64,000 nt of DNA, from assembly GCA_015060555.1 (NCBI GenBank), contig SUYG01000046.1, forward strand, positions 100,166 to 164,165, read 5' to 3'. The DNA comes from Physcousia sp015060555 (GTDB lineage: Bacteria > Bacteroidota > Bacteroidia > Bacteroidales > Bacteroidaceae). The translations under genes were made by a program, and so were the position numbers. Position 1 is the stretch's first letter. The number at the start of each line of letters is the position of its first letter. Below the pieces are notes generated by a model, which was given only the letters and a program-made list of their open reading frames with translations, was not told the origin of the DNA and ran no database searches. Positions 1 through 8,974 of this stretch are shown here, piece after piece.

Positions 1-206
1 TTATTTAGGGGTTAATCACGTTGTTTATATTCCATAGACGTAGGTGAAATCATAAAAGTTGCAGCGTATGCTTAATTTTTTAGGAAGGGACATGAAATGT
101 AAAGATGTTTAACCAATAGGTCGTGGAAAATGTTCAAAAGGTCGGTTAATATTTGCACGGATGCATTTGTCTGTCCAAAAGGACATTACAAGTAGCCAAA
201 AAGGAC
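1..206. other. Intergenic, no gene seen
   Basis: AT-rich leader with no supportable reading frame. It only precedes the efflux operon promoter. Confidence 0.5.
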
Positions 207-214
207 TATCTTTG
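207..214 (+). promoter_or_regulatory. Promoter -7 element for the efflux operon
   Basis: TATCTTTG matches the Bacteroidota -7 consensus TAnnTTTG and lies 40 nt before the adaptor start. No clear TTTG lies 20 nt upstream, so the -33 half is weak or absent. Confidence 0.55.
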
Positions 215-253
215 CGCCCGCAATTAAGAAAAAACGAAAAATAGATAAGAAAG

Positions 254-1309
254 ATGAAAGCAAAAATGATTCTTTATGGAGCGCTCGTTCTGGCGTTGGC
301 GGCTTGTAGCGCGAAGAACACAGAACGCGAGAAAGCTCCGATTCGCGTCGTGGTAGAAAAGGTGAGTGCGCAGGCTGTGGCCAGTGATGGCAAGACCTAT
401 GTCGGCGTTGTTGAGGAGAACCAGGCGACCGTTGTCAGCTACACTACGATGGGAACGCTCAAACATGTGGCTGTGAGCGAAGGACAGGCCGTAGGCCGCG
501 GACAGCTCATCGCTGAACTCGATGACACACAGGCCCGCAACATGCTCGCTGCCGCCGAGGCACAGAACCGGCAGGCCGAGGATGCCCTGCAGCGCTATAA
601 ACTGCTCCACGACGAAGGCTCGATGACCGAGGCGCAATGGGTGGAGGTGCAGAGCAAGGTGGATCAGGCTCGCTCCGAGCTGGCCATCGCCCGCCGCAAC
701 GTGGCCGACAGCCGCCTGGAAGCTCCCGTGAGCGGCATCATCGGAAAACGCTATCTGGCTGCCGGCGAGACCGCGCTGCCCTCGCAGCCTGTTGTGAGCA
801 TCCTGGATATCAGCAGCGTGAAGGTGAAGATTGCTGTGCCTGAGCGCGAGATGAAGGACATCACATCGACAACGCCTACTACCATCTTTGTTGAAGCCAT
901 TGGACGTGAGTTTCATGGCGGCCTGATTGAGAAAGGTGTGCAGGCAGATGCTCTCACACACACATATGACGTGCGCGTGCGCGTAGATAATAAAGGTAGG
1001 GATCTGCTGCCGGGTATGGTGGCCAAGGTAAAGACACTCTCCCCGTCCTCCCTCTCAGGGAAGGAGCAGTCGCCCTCGACAACAACCTTCTTTACGCTTC
1101 CTATCACGGCGGTGCAACAGAGGGCCGACGGCACCTTCTTCGCGTGGACGGTGAGCAAGGACAACACGGCTCATCGCACAACGGTGACCACAGGCACCAT
1201 CGTGGGCAACCGCATCGAGATTCTCTCCGGGCTGAGCGATGGACAGCGCGTGGTCACAGAAGGCTGCCAGAAACTGAGCGAAGGGACGAAGACCCAACCC
1301 CTCCCGTAA
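254..1309 (+). CDS. RND efflux periplasmic adaptor (membrane fusion) lipoprotein
   Basis: This is the HlyD/AcrA-type periplasmic adaptor that links an inner-membrane RND pump to a TolC channel. The N-terminus is a lipoprotein signal with lipobox ALAAC (Cys18). A beta-barrel/lipoyl region follows (GVVEENQATVVSY), then a coiled-coil hairpin at about residues 90-155 (Ala/Gln/Glu-rich) and the second lipoyl half (LEAPVSGIIGKR). Length 351 aa is normal. It is first in an adaptor-permease-TolC operon. Its last codons (KTQPLP and the stop) lie inside a GC-rich hairpin repeat, so its C-terminus appears to have been rewritten by that repeat. The substrate cannot be told from sequence. Confidence 0.92.
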   Translation: MKAKMILYGALVLALAACSAKNTEREKAPIRVVVEKVSAQAVASDGKTYVGVVEENQATVVSYTTMGTLKHVAVSEGQAVGRGQLIAELDDTQARNMLAAAEAQNRQAEDALQRYKLLHDEGSMTEAQWVEVQSKVDQARSELAIARRNVADSRLEAPVSGIIGKRYLAAGETALPSQPVVSILDISSVKVKIAVPEREMKDITSTTPTTIFVEAIGREFHGGLIEKGVQADALTHTYDVRVRVDNKGRDLLPGMVAKVKTLSPSSLSGKEQSPSTTTFFTLPITAVQQRADGTFFAWTVSKDNTAHRTTVTTGTIVGNRIEILSGLSDGQRVVTEGCQKLSEGTKTQPLP

Positions 1310-1347
1310 TGGAGACCCACCCCCAGCCCCTCCCGTAATGGAGAGGA
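1291..1347. repeat. GC hairpin repeat, tandem half-units, at adaptor 3' end
   Basis: Two copies of a unit reading roughly ACCC(A/C)nCCCCTCCCGTAATGGAG stand in tandem. The first supplies the final codons and stop of the adaptor gene. It belongs to the same family as the copies at 1444, 4606, 4789, 5573, 12043, 12214, 18186 and 37195. Confidence 0.7.
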
Positions 1348-1376
1348 GCCTGCGGATAGTGGGCAAATATATCTCT

Positions 1377-1412
1377 CGTAATACAGTAATACAGTAATAT
1401 CGCAATATCGCA
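1377..1412. repeat. Short tandem repeat before the permease start
   Basis: Repeats of GTAATACA followed by repeats of ATATCGCA run directly into the permease start codon. It is one of many simple Bacteroidota-type spacer repeats in this window. Confidence 0.6.
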
Positions 1413-4400
1413 ATGTCGAATAATAATGAATCTATGCGCCAGCCTCACCCCTCCCCTATGGGAGGGGCCAGGGGTGGGTCTTGGTACGCCTGGCCGCTGG
1501 AGCACTACCGCATCTCGCTCCTCATCGTCGGGCTGCTGTTCCTCATAGGCATCTATGGCATGTATGTCATGCCGAAGGATGAGTTCCCGCGCGTCACCGT
1601 GCGGCAAGGCGTCGTCATAGCCGTCTATCCCGGAGCCTCCACAGAGGAGGTGGAGCTGCAGGTGGCACGCCCCCTGGAGCGCTATCTCTTCACCTACAAC
1701 GAGGTGAACCGCAAGAAAACCACCACCACCTCGCAGAACGGACTCTGCATCACGATGGTGGAACTCAACGGCTCCGTACGCAACAAAGATGAGGTGTGGA
1801 GCAAGCTGAAGCTGGGACTGCAGCAGTTCAAGCAGTCGCTGCCGCAGGGCGTCGTGGCACTCGTGACCAACGATGACTTCGGCAACACCTCGGCCCTGCT
1901 CATCGCCATCGAGAGCGGCGAGCGCAGCTACCGCGAACTCCGGCAGTACAGCGACCAGCTCGGCGACCGCCTGCGGCGCATACCCTCGGTGACCAACGTG
2001 AAGCTCTTCGGCGAACAGCGCCAACAGATTAGCCTCTACATCGACCGCCAGCGCCTGCAGGCCTACGGCATCGGACAGCAGATGCTCCTCAGCACCCTGC
2101 AGGGCGAGGGCCTCACGACTCTCAGCGGCAGCCTCGACGATGCCGACCAGCAGATACCCCTGCACATCGCGCCAACAGGCCACGATGAGCAGGAGATAGC
2201 CTCGCTCATCATCTACAGCGACGCCGCCAGCGGCAAGACGGTACGCGTGGGCGACGTGGCCCGCGTAGTGCGCGAATATGACCCGCATGCCAGCCGCATC
2301 GAGCACAACGGTCACCCCTGCGTGCTCCTCTCCATGGAGATGGTGCCCGGCAACAATGTCGTGAACTACGGGCGACTCGTGAACCGCGTCCTCGACGACT
2401 TCCGCACCGACGTGCTGCCCGACGACGTCACCCTCACGCGCATCGCCGACAAGCCCAAGGTGGTGGAGCTGAGCATCCATGACTTCCTGCGCGACCTGCT
2501 GCTGTCGATGGTCATCATCATCATCGTGATGATGCTGCTCTTCCCCCTGCGCTCCGCCATCGTGGCGGCCATCACCATCCCGCTGAGCACCTTCGTGTCG
2601 GTGGCCTTCATGTACTTCGCCGGTATCGAGCTGAACATCGTGACGCTGGCGGCACTCATCATCGTGCTGGGCATGATTGTGGATAACTCCATCGTCATCA
2701 TCGACGGCTATCTGGAATACGTGGGCAAGGGCATGAAGCCCAAGGATGCCGCCATCACCTCGGCCAAGCAGTACTTCATGCCGATGCTGCTGGCCACGGT
2801 GTGCATCACCGTCATCTTCTTCCCCCTGCTCTACACCCTCAAGGGCGCCTTCTTGGATGCCCTGCTGGACTTCCCCTGGACCGTGGGCATCAACCTGCTG
2901 GTGTCGCTGCTGCTGGCCGTGGGCGTGATACCCTTCCTGTGCGTGAAGATTATCGGTGTTCCCGATACTGAGAAGCAGGGAAAACGCTTCACAGACCGCG
3001 TGCAGGAGCTCTACACCCACGTCCTCAACTGGAACTTCCGCCATCCCTGGGCCACCATCGCCCTCGGCGCGGCCGCGATAGGCGCCTCGCTGCTCATCGT
3101 GCCCACGCTGAAGATGCGCCAGTTCCCCTTCGCCGACCGCGACCAGTTTGCCGTGGAAATCTTCTTGCCCGAGGGCAAGGGACTTGCTGAGACGAACATG
3201 GTGGCAGATTCCGTGAGACACATCCTTGAGAAGGACGAGCACATCACAGCCATCACCACCTTCCTCGGCTGCTCCTCGCCACGCTTCATGGACACCTACG
3301 CCCCGCAGATGGCGGGCAAGAACTATGCACAGTTCATCGTGGGCACCACCTCCAACGAGGCCACCCTCGAACTGCTGGCCCACTACCAGCCCCTGCTGGC
3401 AGAGGCCTTCCCCAACGCTTACGTGCGCTTCAAGCGTCTCGATATGCTTTACACCCCCGAACTGGAGTACCGCTTCTACGGCGAGGACATCGACTCGCTG
3501 CACGCCGTGGCCGAACGCATGATGGAACGCATGCGCGAGATGCCCGAGCTGGAATGGGTGCACACCGACTACCTACAGCCCTCGCCCATTGTGAACGTAG
3601 AACTCGACCCCGTGAAGGCCGCACAGATGGGCATCACACGCGCCTCGGCAGCACTCTCACTCAGCGCCGCCTCCGGCTCGCTGCGCGTGGGACAGCTGTG
3701 GGAAGGCGACTACGAGGTGCCCATCGTGGTCATGGATGAGACCAACGGCACCTTCGCCGATGTCGAGAACTGGTCGGTGGCCACACCGCTGACCATGCTC
3801 GCCGGAGGACTCGGAGGCGCCAACAGCACCATCGCCCTGCGACAGGTGGCAGCCGTCAAGCCCCTGTGGAGCGAGAGCCGCATCGTACACCGAGGCGGAG
3901 AGCGCTGCATCACCGTCACGGCAGAAATGGTCAAAGGCGTCTATGCCGAACCCATCGAACGTCGCCTCGCTGACATCATGAACAACGAGATAGAGTTGCC
4001 CCAGGGCGTGCGCACCGAGGTGGGCGGTGAGCTGGAAGTCAATGCCGAGGCCATGCCGCAGATCTTCAACGGCGTGCTCATCGCCCTCGTCATCATCTTC
4101 TTCTTCCTGCTGTTCAACTTCAAGCGCTTCGGCATCACCTTCCTCTGCATGGGTGCCCTGGCGCTGATGATCCCTGGCGCTCTCGTGGGTCTGGGCATCA
4201 TGAACCGCACGCTGGGCCTGACCTCCGTGATGGGCGTCATCACACTCATGGGTATCATCATGCGCAACGAGATTCTCATCTTCGAACATGCCGACAATCT
4301 GATGAAGCGCTTCCACGCCGAACATCCGGCACCGGAACATCCCACACCCGAGGAGCACACCACCTATCGTCAGCGCTATAACTACGCCATCGAGGAAGCA

Positions 4401-4604
4401 GCCTACGATGCCGGTCGCCGGCGTATGGTGCCCATCTTCCTCACAACAGCCACCACGGCCGTGGGCGTGATTCCCATGATCATCGCGGGCTCCTCGTTCT
4501 GGATGCCCGTGGGCGTCACCATCTTCGCAGGCGGTATCGGCACCCTCATCCTCGTGGTCACCGTGCTGCCCGTATTGTATTGGAAACTAAGTGTAAAGAA
4601 ATAG
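1413..4604 (+). CDS. RND-family efflux permease (AcrB/hydrophobe-amphiphile class)
   Basis: Proton-driven inner-membrane pump of the RND superfamily, 1063 aa, the full family length. TM1 is at about residues 32-52 and is followed by a long periplasmic porter loop. The first block of membrane helices spans about 355-515, with the conserved TM4 motif GMIVDNSIV (Asp near 423). A second porter loop and a second helix block (from about 880) follow, with a homologous GIIMRNEILIFEHA segment. It sits between the adaptor and TolC genes. The residues just after the start (QPHPSPMGGARGGS) are encoded by a GC hairpin repeat, so the N-terminal cytoplasmic tail is repeat-derived. A later start is not obvious, because the next in-frame sequence is already TM1. 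Confidence 0.93.
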   Translation: MSNNNESMRQPHPSPMGGARGGSWYAWPLEHYRISLLIVGLLFLIGIYGMYVMPKDEFPRVTVRQGVVIAVYPGASTEEVELQVARPLERYLFTYNEVNRKKTTTTSQNGLCITMVELNGSVRNKDEVWSKLKLGLQQFKQSLPQGVVALVTNDDFGNTSALLIAIESGERSYRELRQYSDQLGDRLRRIPSVTNVKLFGEQRQQISLYIDRQRLQAYGIGQQMLLSTLQGEGLTTLSGSLDDADQQIPLHIAPTGHDEQEIASLIIYSDAASGKTVRVGDVARVVREYDPHASRIEHNGHPCVLLSMEMVPGNNVVNYGRLVNRVLDDFRTDVLPDDVTLTRIADKPKVVELSIHDFLRDLLLSMVIIIIVMMLLFPLRSAIVAAITIPLSTFVSVAFMYFAGIELNIVTLAALIIVLGMIVDNSIVIIDGYLEYVGKGMKPKDAAITSAKQYFMPMLLATVCITVIFFPLLYTLKGAFLDALLDFPWTVGINLLVSLLLAVGVIPFLCVKIIGVPDTEKQGKRFTDRVQELYTHVLNWNFRHPWATIALGAAAIGASLLIVPTLKMRQFPFADRDQFAVEIFLPEGKGLAETNMVADSVRHILEKDEHITAITTFLGCSSPRFMDTYAPQMAGKNYAQFIVGTTSNEATLELLAHYQPLLAEAFPNAYVRFKRLDMLYTPELEYRFYGEDIDSLHAVAERMMERMREMPELEWVHTDYLQPSPIVNVELDPVKAAQMGITRASAALSLSAASGSLRVGQLWEGDYEVPIVVMDETNGTFADVENWSVATPLTMLAGGLGGANSTIALRQVAAVKPLWSESRIVHRGGERCITVTAEMVKGVYAEPIERRLADIMNNEIELPQGVRTEVGGELEVNAEAMPQIFNGVLIALVIIFFFLLFNFKRFGITFLCMGALALMIPGALVGLGIMNRTLGLTSVMGVITLMGIIMRNEILIFEHADNLMKRFHAEHPAPEHPTPEEHTTYRQRYNYAIEEAAYDAGRRRMVPIFLTTATTAVGVIPMIIAGSSFWMPVGVTIFAGGIGTLILVVTVLPVLYWKLSVKK
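1444..1482. repeat. GC hairpin repeat inside the permease N-terminus
   Basis: CCTCACCCCTCCCC, then ATGGGAGGGG, then a GGGGTGGG end form a self-complementary stem. It is read in frame as residues 11-23 of the permease, before TM1. In opposite orientation it matches the unit at 1291. Confidence 0.75.
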
Positions 4605-4605
4605 A

Positions 4606-4684
4606 GGACTCTCCCCCCGCCCCCTCCCGGGCCTCACCCCTAACCCCTCTCCAAAGGGCGAGGGGAACTTATGGGAGGGAGCAA
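4606..4684. repeat. Composite (nested) GC hairpin repeat between permease and TolC genes
   Basis: The outer ends match the element at 4789 (GGACTCTCCCCCCG on the left, TTATGGGAGGGAGC on the right). The middle, about 4630-4667, is a separate element nearly identical to the one in ftsH (CCTCACCCCT ... CCAAAGGGCGAGGGGA). This looks like one repeat inserted into another. Confidence 0.7.
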
Positions 4685-4714
4685 ATAGTTTTGAGAATTT
4701 GAATACATTATACT

Positions 4715-6157
4715 ATGAAACTTAAGCGTTTGTTAGTCAGCATATCCATCGTAATCATCTCTACCTGCTTCTCAATGGCGCAGGTAACCGCTCCCTCCCT
4801 TATAGGGAGGGCGGGGGGAGAGTCCTTTACATTGGAGCAATTGAAGGATTCTGCCCTTCAGAACAATATCGCCATGCGTAAAGGACGCCTGCAGGTTGCA
4901 GCAGCCAAGGAGCAGCGCAAGGAAGCCTTTACGAAATATTTCCCCAGCATCAGCGGTACGGGAATGACCTTCCGTGCCAACAAGGAGATGGCCGAGATGA
5001 CCATCGATCCGCAGGAGATGCTGACGCCTGAAATGAAGGCGGTGCTGGGCGAGTTGGCACCTATGATGGCACAAATCCTGCCTCCTGAAGTGCTGGCAGG
5101 GCTGGGTAGTCCCATGACAATGGCCATGATGAAAAAAGGTACCATCGCCGGCGTGAATGCTGTACAGCCTGTCTTCGCTGGCGGTCAGATCATCCTTGGC
5201 AACAAACTGGCTCGTCTTGGCGAAGATGTCAGCCATCTTCAGCTTCAGCTCTCTGAGAAAGATGTTGAGGCACAGGTAGAGCACAACTATTGGCAGCTCG
5301 TTTCTATGCAGCAGAAACTGCGGACACTCGACAGCGTAGATAAGATGCTGGGCAGCATTCAGCATGATGTGGAGACGGCGGTTAAAGCCGGCGTAGCCCT
5401 CGGCAACGACCTCCTTCAGGTGCAGTTGCGCCAGAATGACATCGCCAGCCAGCGCCTGAAGCTCAACAATGGCCAAGCCCTTGTCAAGATGCTGCTTGCG
5501 CAGCTCTGCGGCCTCAGTGTCACCCCAGAGATTATGATTCCAGACATGTCAAACGACATATCGCAAGAACTCGCTCCCCTCGCCCTTCGGAGAGGGGCTG
5601 GGGGTGAGGCCATTGAGGCCCCCCTCTCATATTTACCAGAATACCAGCTCCTGGAGAAGAGCGTAGAGGCGGCGAAATTGCAGCGTAAGATGGAGGTGGC
5701 CAAGAACCTGCCCACGCTGGCCGTGGGCGCAGGCTACAACTACCACAACTTGTTGGAAAACGACCGCCATTTCGGTATGGTCTTCGCAGCCCTCAATGTG
5801 CCTATCACCGATTGGTGGGGAGGTGCCCATGCCATCCGTCGCAAGCGCTTCGAAGAACAGACGGCGCGTGAGCAGCTCATCGACAATGCACAGCAGTTGC
5901 AAATTCGTGTGCAGAGTACATCCAATGATGTTGCAGAGGCTCAGAGCCAGCTTGCCTTGGCTCAGAAGAGCGTGGAACAAGCCACTGAGAACCTGCGCAT
6001 ACAGCGTAACACCTACCGCGCCGGCACTTCCACCATGAGCGACCTGCTGCAAGCACAGCTGTTGCTGCAACAAGCGCAGGACCAAAAGACGGATGCTTTT
6101 GTCGCACTCCAGAACGCCCGTCTTGCCTATCGTCAAGCCACTGGGGTGAATGAATAG
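4715..6157 (+). CDS. TolC-family outer membrane efflux protein
   Basis: Outer membrane channel partner of the upstream RND pump, 480 aa. The signal peptide ends at about residue 22 (CFSMA/QV). Two OEP repeats are seen as long Gln/Ala-rich helical stretches (about 170-270 and 385-475), with the usual closing LQNARLAYRQATG helix. Two GC hairpin repeats are read in frame. One lies immediately after the signal peptide (TAPSLIGRAGGES), the other between the two OEP halves (APLALRRGAGGEA, about residues 287-299). Both lie where a loop could tolerate them. It completes the efflux operon. Confidence 0.92.
   Translation: MKLKRLLVSISIVIISTCFSMAQVTAPSLIGRAGGESFTLEQLKDSALQNNIAMRKGRLQVAAAKEQRKEAFTKYFPSISGTGMTFRANKEMAEMTIDPQEMLTPEMKAVLGELAPMMAQILPPEVLAGLGSPMTMAMMKKGTIAGVNAVQPVFAGGQIILGNKLARLGEDVSHLQLQLSEKDVEAQVEHNYWQLVSMQQKLRTLDSVDKMLGSIQHDVETAVKAGVALGNDLLQVQLRQNDIASQRLKLNNGQALVKMLLAQLCGLSVTPEIMIPDMSNDISQELAPLALRRGAGGEAIEAPLSYLPEYQLLEKSVEAAKLQRKMEVAKNLPTLAVGAGYNYHNLLENDRHFGMVFAALNVPITDWWGGAHAIRRKRFEEQTAREQLIDNAQQLQIRVQSTSNDVAEAQSQLALAQKSVEQATENLRIQRNTYRAGTSTMSDLLQAQLLLQQAQDQKTDAFVALQNARLAYRQATGVNE
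4789..4824. repeat. GC hairpin repeat in frame in TolC, after the signal peptide
   Basis: GCTCCCTCCCTTATAGGGAG followed by a GGCGGGGGGAGAGTCC end. The core CCCTCCC-TTATA-GGGAGGG is a hairpin. It encodes about 12 residues of the mature N-terminus. Confidence 0.8.
5573..5611. repeat. GC hairpin repeat in frame in TolC, mid-protein
   Basis: CTCCCCTCGCCCTTCGGAGA followed by GGGGCTGGGGGTGAGGCC. In reverse complement it closely matches the ftsH copy at 37195. It falls between the two OEP halves. Confidence 0.8.
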
Positions 6158-6198
6158 CAGCCCTTTTTAGTCTTTTCTGAACATTTTAGCTGTAATTA

Positions 6199-6230
6199 TT
6201 TGGAGCGATAGTTTGAAACGCATAACTTTG
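6199..6230 (+). promoter_or_regulatory. Bacteroidota-type promoter of the GH30 gene
   Basis: TTTG at 6199-6202, a 20-nt spacer and TAACTTTG at 6223-6230: a textbook -33/-7 pair, 33 nt before the start codon. Confidence 0.75.
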
Positions 6231-6262
6231 CAGGCAGAAACATTGCAAAAACCAAGTTTTTT

Positions 6263-7813
6263 ATGAAACGGATATTGCTTTCTCTTTTTGCATTGGTCGT
6301 GTTTGGGTCAGTCCATGCAAAGACCATCACCCTTACTGTGAAGACAACGCGCCGTCAGACGGTGACAGGCTTCGGTGCCGCCTGCTGCGATGGTGCCATG
6401 CGCCCGTATGGTACTGATAAAAAGCCTGCACAGTTGCTCTATGGTCCCACGTCCAAGGTAGGCTTGAACATCTTGCGCGTAGAGATTTCTCCAAGCTTTA
6501 ATGGTGATGATGGCGCGTCGTGGGGTAGTACCTACAACTGGGAAGGCGGTGTTCCGTCGGCTCAGGTTGTGAAGCAGCGTGGCGGTATTGTTTTCGGCAC
6601 GCCCTGGTCGCCTCCAGGAGACTTTAAGACGAATGGCACGGCCCAAGGTGGCAACAGCGAAGACCAGGGCTGGCAGCGCGGTGAACTGCGCGAGGACTGC
6701 TATGAGAAGTTCTTCCCTTGGCTGAACTCCTACCTGAAGTACATGAAGAGCCGTGGTGTAAAAGTCGATGCGGTGTCCGTGCAGAACGAGCCCGACTGGT
6801 GGGTTAACTACTCAGGTTGTCTCTACACGCCCCAGCAGCAGCTCAACCTTGTCAAGAACTATGCTCACATGCTTGACCGCGAGACCTATTCGGGTGTGCG
6901 TCTGATCAGCGCTGAGCCGTTGGGGTTCGACCCCAGATACTCCAATATGCTGCTGAATGACAAGACGGCGCGCGAACAGATTGACATCATCGCAGGTCAT
7001 ATCTACGGCCACGCACCCTTGCTAAACGGCAACCTGAAGGATGCTGCCGTGTTGGCTGCCAAGTATGGCAAGGAAGTGTGGATGACGGAGCATTCCTCGA
7101 CGGACAACATCGGTGAACGCCTGCCGACCTGGCATGAACAGCTGCTCTTTGCCGAGGAACTCAATGAGTGTATGTTGGCTGGTTGCACGGGGTACATCTA
7201 TTGGTATATGCGTGCCCACTGGGCTTTTGTGAGTACGGGCGAGGCTAAGTATGGCGCAGCGAATAAAACTAAGAATCGTCTGTTGCCCCGTGCCTATGTG
7301 ATGTCGCACTTTGCCAAGAATGTCACAGGCTCCACGCGCTTGGAAACCTCGTTGGATATGACCTCTGGGACAGAAGCAGCAAGAGAGTATTCTGCCTACA
7401 TCAAGGACGACTCGCTGCTCATTGTCATGGCCATCGACACTACTGCCGAGAATTCCACCTTGCGACTCAGGCTCCCCTATAACGTGAAGGGTGGCAAACA
7501 TATTCTTTCTACCGGCAATGAGACTACGGAACTTTGTCAGGAGTCCGAGATTGTCCTGGAGGAGCCCACGAAGACCTTCCTTGTTGACATGCCCGCACGC
7601 AGCCTGAACACCTACGTTCTTGTTATAGATAAGGAGTCTACGGCCATCGCCGCACCTGAGATGGCCACGACAAAATCTGCTAAGAGCCAGTTCTATGACC
7701 TGCAGGGCCGCCCGATGCCGGAGCCCCGTGGCCTCTGCATAGAGCGCCGCGCCGACGGCACTTCCCGCAAGGTGTACCTTGGCCCGCGGGGAAGAGCCAT
7801 CAGCGTCAAGTAG
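6263..7813 (+). CDS. Secreted glycoside hydrolase family 30 protein (xylanase/glucosidase type)
   Basis: Retaining glycosidase with the GH30 (beta/alpha)8 barrel plus side beta-domain. The signal peptide covers about residues 1-19. The N-terminal GFGAACCDGAM segment is typical of the family. The acid/base Glu176 sits in VQNEP and the nucleophile Glu276 in WMTEHSS. A beta-rich domain follows from about 350. The end (YDLQGRPMPEPRGLCI, then KVYLGPRG) resembles the short C-terminal sorting-type tails of Prevotella secreted enzymes. Length is 516 aa. Resemblance to bacterial glucuronoxylanases (subfamily 8) is my best guess for substrate. It has its own promoter and ends 3 nt from the convergent cytochrome biogenesis gene. 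Confidence 0.88.
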   Translation: MKRILLSLFALVVFGSVHAKTITLTVKTTRRQTVTGFGAACCDGAMRPYGTDKKPAQLLYGPTSKVGLNILRVEISPSFNGDDGASWGSTYNWEGGVPSAQVVKQRGGIVFGTPWSPPGDFKTNGTAQGGNSEDQGWQRGELREDCYEKFFPWLNSYLKYMKSRGVKVDAVSVQNEPDWWVNYSGCLYTPQQQLNLVKNYAHMLDRETYSGVRLISAEPLGFDPRYSNMLLNDKTAREQIDIIAGHIYGHAPLLNGNLKDAAVLAAKYGKEVWMTEHSSTDNIGERLPTWHEQLLFAEELNECMLAGCTGYIYWYMRAHWAFVSTGEAKYGAANKTKNRLLPRAYVMSHFAKNVTGSTRLETSLDMTSGTEAAREYSAYIKDDSLLIVMAIDTTAENSTLRLRLPYNVKGGKHILSTGNETTELCQESEIVLEEPTKTFLVDMPARSLNTYVLVIDKESTAIAAPEMATTKSAKSQFYDLQGRPMPEPRGLCIERRADGTSRKVYLGPRGRAISVK

Positions 7814-7816
7814 TTT

Positions 7817-8974
7817 TCAGGCGTAGCTGTGCATGCCTCCGAGCAGGTAGTTGACGCCAAAGTAGGTCATGAGCAGCGATGCCAGCGCGATGAGCGAGTA
7901 GATGCGGTAGTTGCGCTGTGAGCGGAACCACGGCAGGCTTTTCTGGTGCAGGGGAATGCTGTAGATGATGAGCGTCACCAACGCCCATGCTTCCTTGGGG
8001 TCCCATGACCAGTAGCTGCCCCAAGACACGTTGGCCCACACAGCACCGAGGAAGATACCTGTGGCCAGGAGGAACACGGCAGGACGCAGTGCCTCGCGGC
8101 GCAGGATGCTCACCACGAGCAGGATATAGCTGAGCATGATTGTTCCCACGTGAACCACGAGGAAAGGCGAGCGCAGCACAGGCACCAGCGGACGCATACA
8201 GATGGCGATGACCATGTAGGATGCCATCGCTGTTCCACAGATGCCCAGCAGAATTGTCGGCAGCAGTGATGTGCGCGTTTTCACACTATCCTTGCGGCGG
8301 CTCTTCTGCACAGATGTGCAGATCATTCCGATGGCTAACAGAATGTAGCCGGCGTAGGTGACGGCAGTTCCCCAGGGATCGTAGCTGATGGTGAAGGTGC
8401 TGCCGTGTGCGTCATCGTCGAAAGAAGTCTGGTAGATGCGATAGCCCTTAACGCGTCCGATGTTATTCATGGAGATGGTGGTGGGCGTTTCGCCGTCGGT
8501 GGTGGCGATGACTACGTGGCTGACGTAGTCGGCGGGCGTAGTGCCGTCGCTGTCATAGGTGGTGGTGAACTCGCGCAGCGCAAGATAGAAGGGCATCTTT
8601 TCTGACACGGTGTAGGCCCCGTGTTCATCTTTCACCCAATAAGAACGTGTCGTCTCACCTTCGCGCAGGTGTGTCATCCCACGGTGGCTGGTGAGATGTG
8701 TTGTCAGAGCTCCGGTCAGAATCACGAGAAAGGCTGCATGCAACAGCATCACGGGCCAGTTTCGCCACATCTTTCTCTTCCACATGAGAACACATGCTGC
8801 GATGGCTACCAGCGCCCAAAGCGCTATGAACCACCAGGCGCCATATACCTGCCGCAAGGCATATTCCGTTCCATAGTTTTTCTCTACGACGGTGGCGATG
8901 GCAATGACGGCTGCCACCGCGAGCAATAGGATGAAGGGCAGGCGCCGCAGGAACGTTCCTTTTTCCATGATCAT
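7817..8974 (-). CDS. ccsA: Cytochrome c biogenesis protein, ResB-like plus CcsA fusion (CcsBA)
   Basis: System II membrane protein that carries heme outward and attaches it to CxxCH motifs. It has three N-terminal helices (residues about 10-90), a short periplasmic domain, then a CcsA half with five or six helices. The half contains the tryptophan-rich heme motif (WANVSWGSYWSWDPKE) and flanking histidines (VVHVG). I chose the start at 8974 because its ATG overlaps the upstream stop as ATGA; an earlier in-frame start would run into the upstream gene. At 385 aa it is compact for a CcsBA fusion, the ResB part being short. It is the last gene of an operon that encodes at least two heme c proteins, presumably its clients. 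Confidence 0.85.
   Translation of the reverse strand: MIMEKGTFLRRLPFILLLAVAAVIAIATVVEKNYGTEYALRQVYGAWWFIALWALVAIAACVLMWKRKMWRNWPVMLLHAAFLVILTGALTTHLTSHRGMTHLREGETTRSYWVKDEHGAYTVSEKMPFYLALREFTTTYDSDGTTPADYVSHVVIATTDGETPTTISMNNIGRVKGYRIYQTSFDDDAHGSTFTISYDPWGTAVTYAGYILLAIGMICTSVQKSRRKDSVKTRTSLLPTILLGICGTAMASYMVIAICMRPLVPVLRSPFLVVHVGTIMLSYILLVVSILRREALRPAVFLLATGIFLGAVWANVSWGSYWSWDPKEAWALVTLIIYSIPLHQKSLPWFRSQRNYRIYSLIALASLLMTYFGVNYLLGGMHSYA

Noticed and set aside
1254..3563. Long open frame (769 codons) opposite the RND permease gene
   Set aside because: It is His/Asp-rich antisense to a clearly real gene in high-GC DNA. No domain or start signal.
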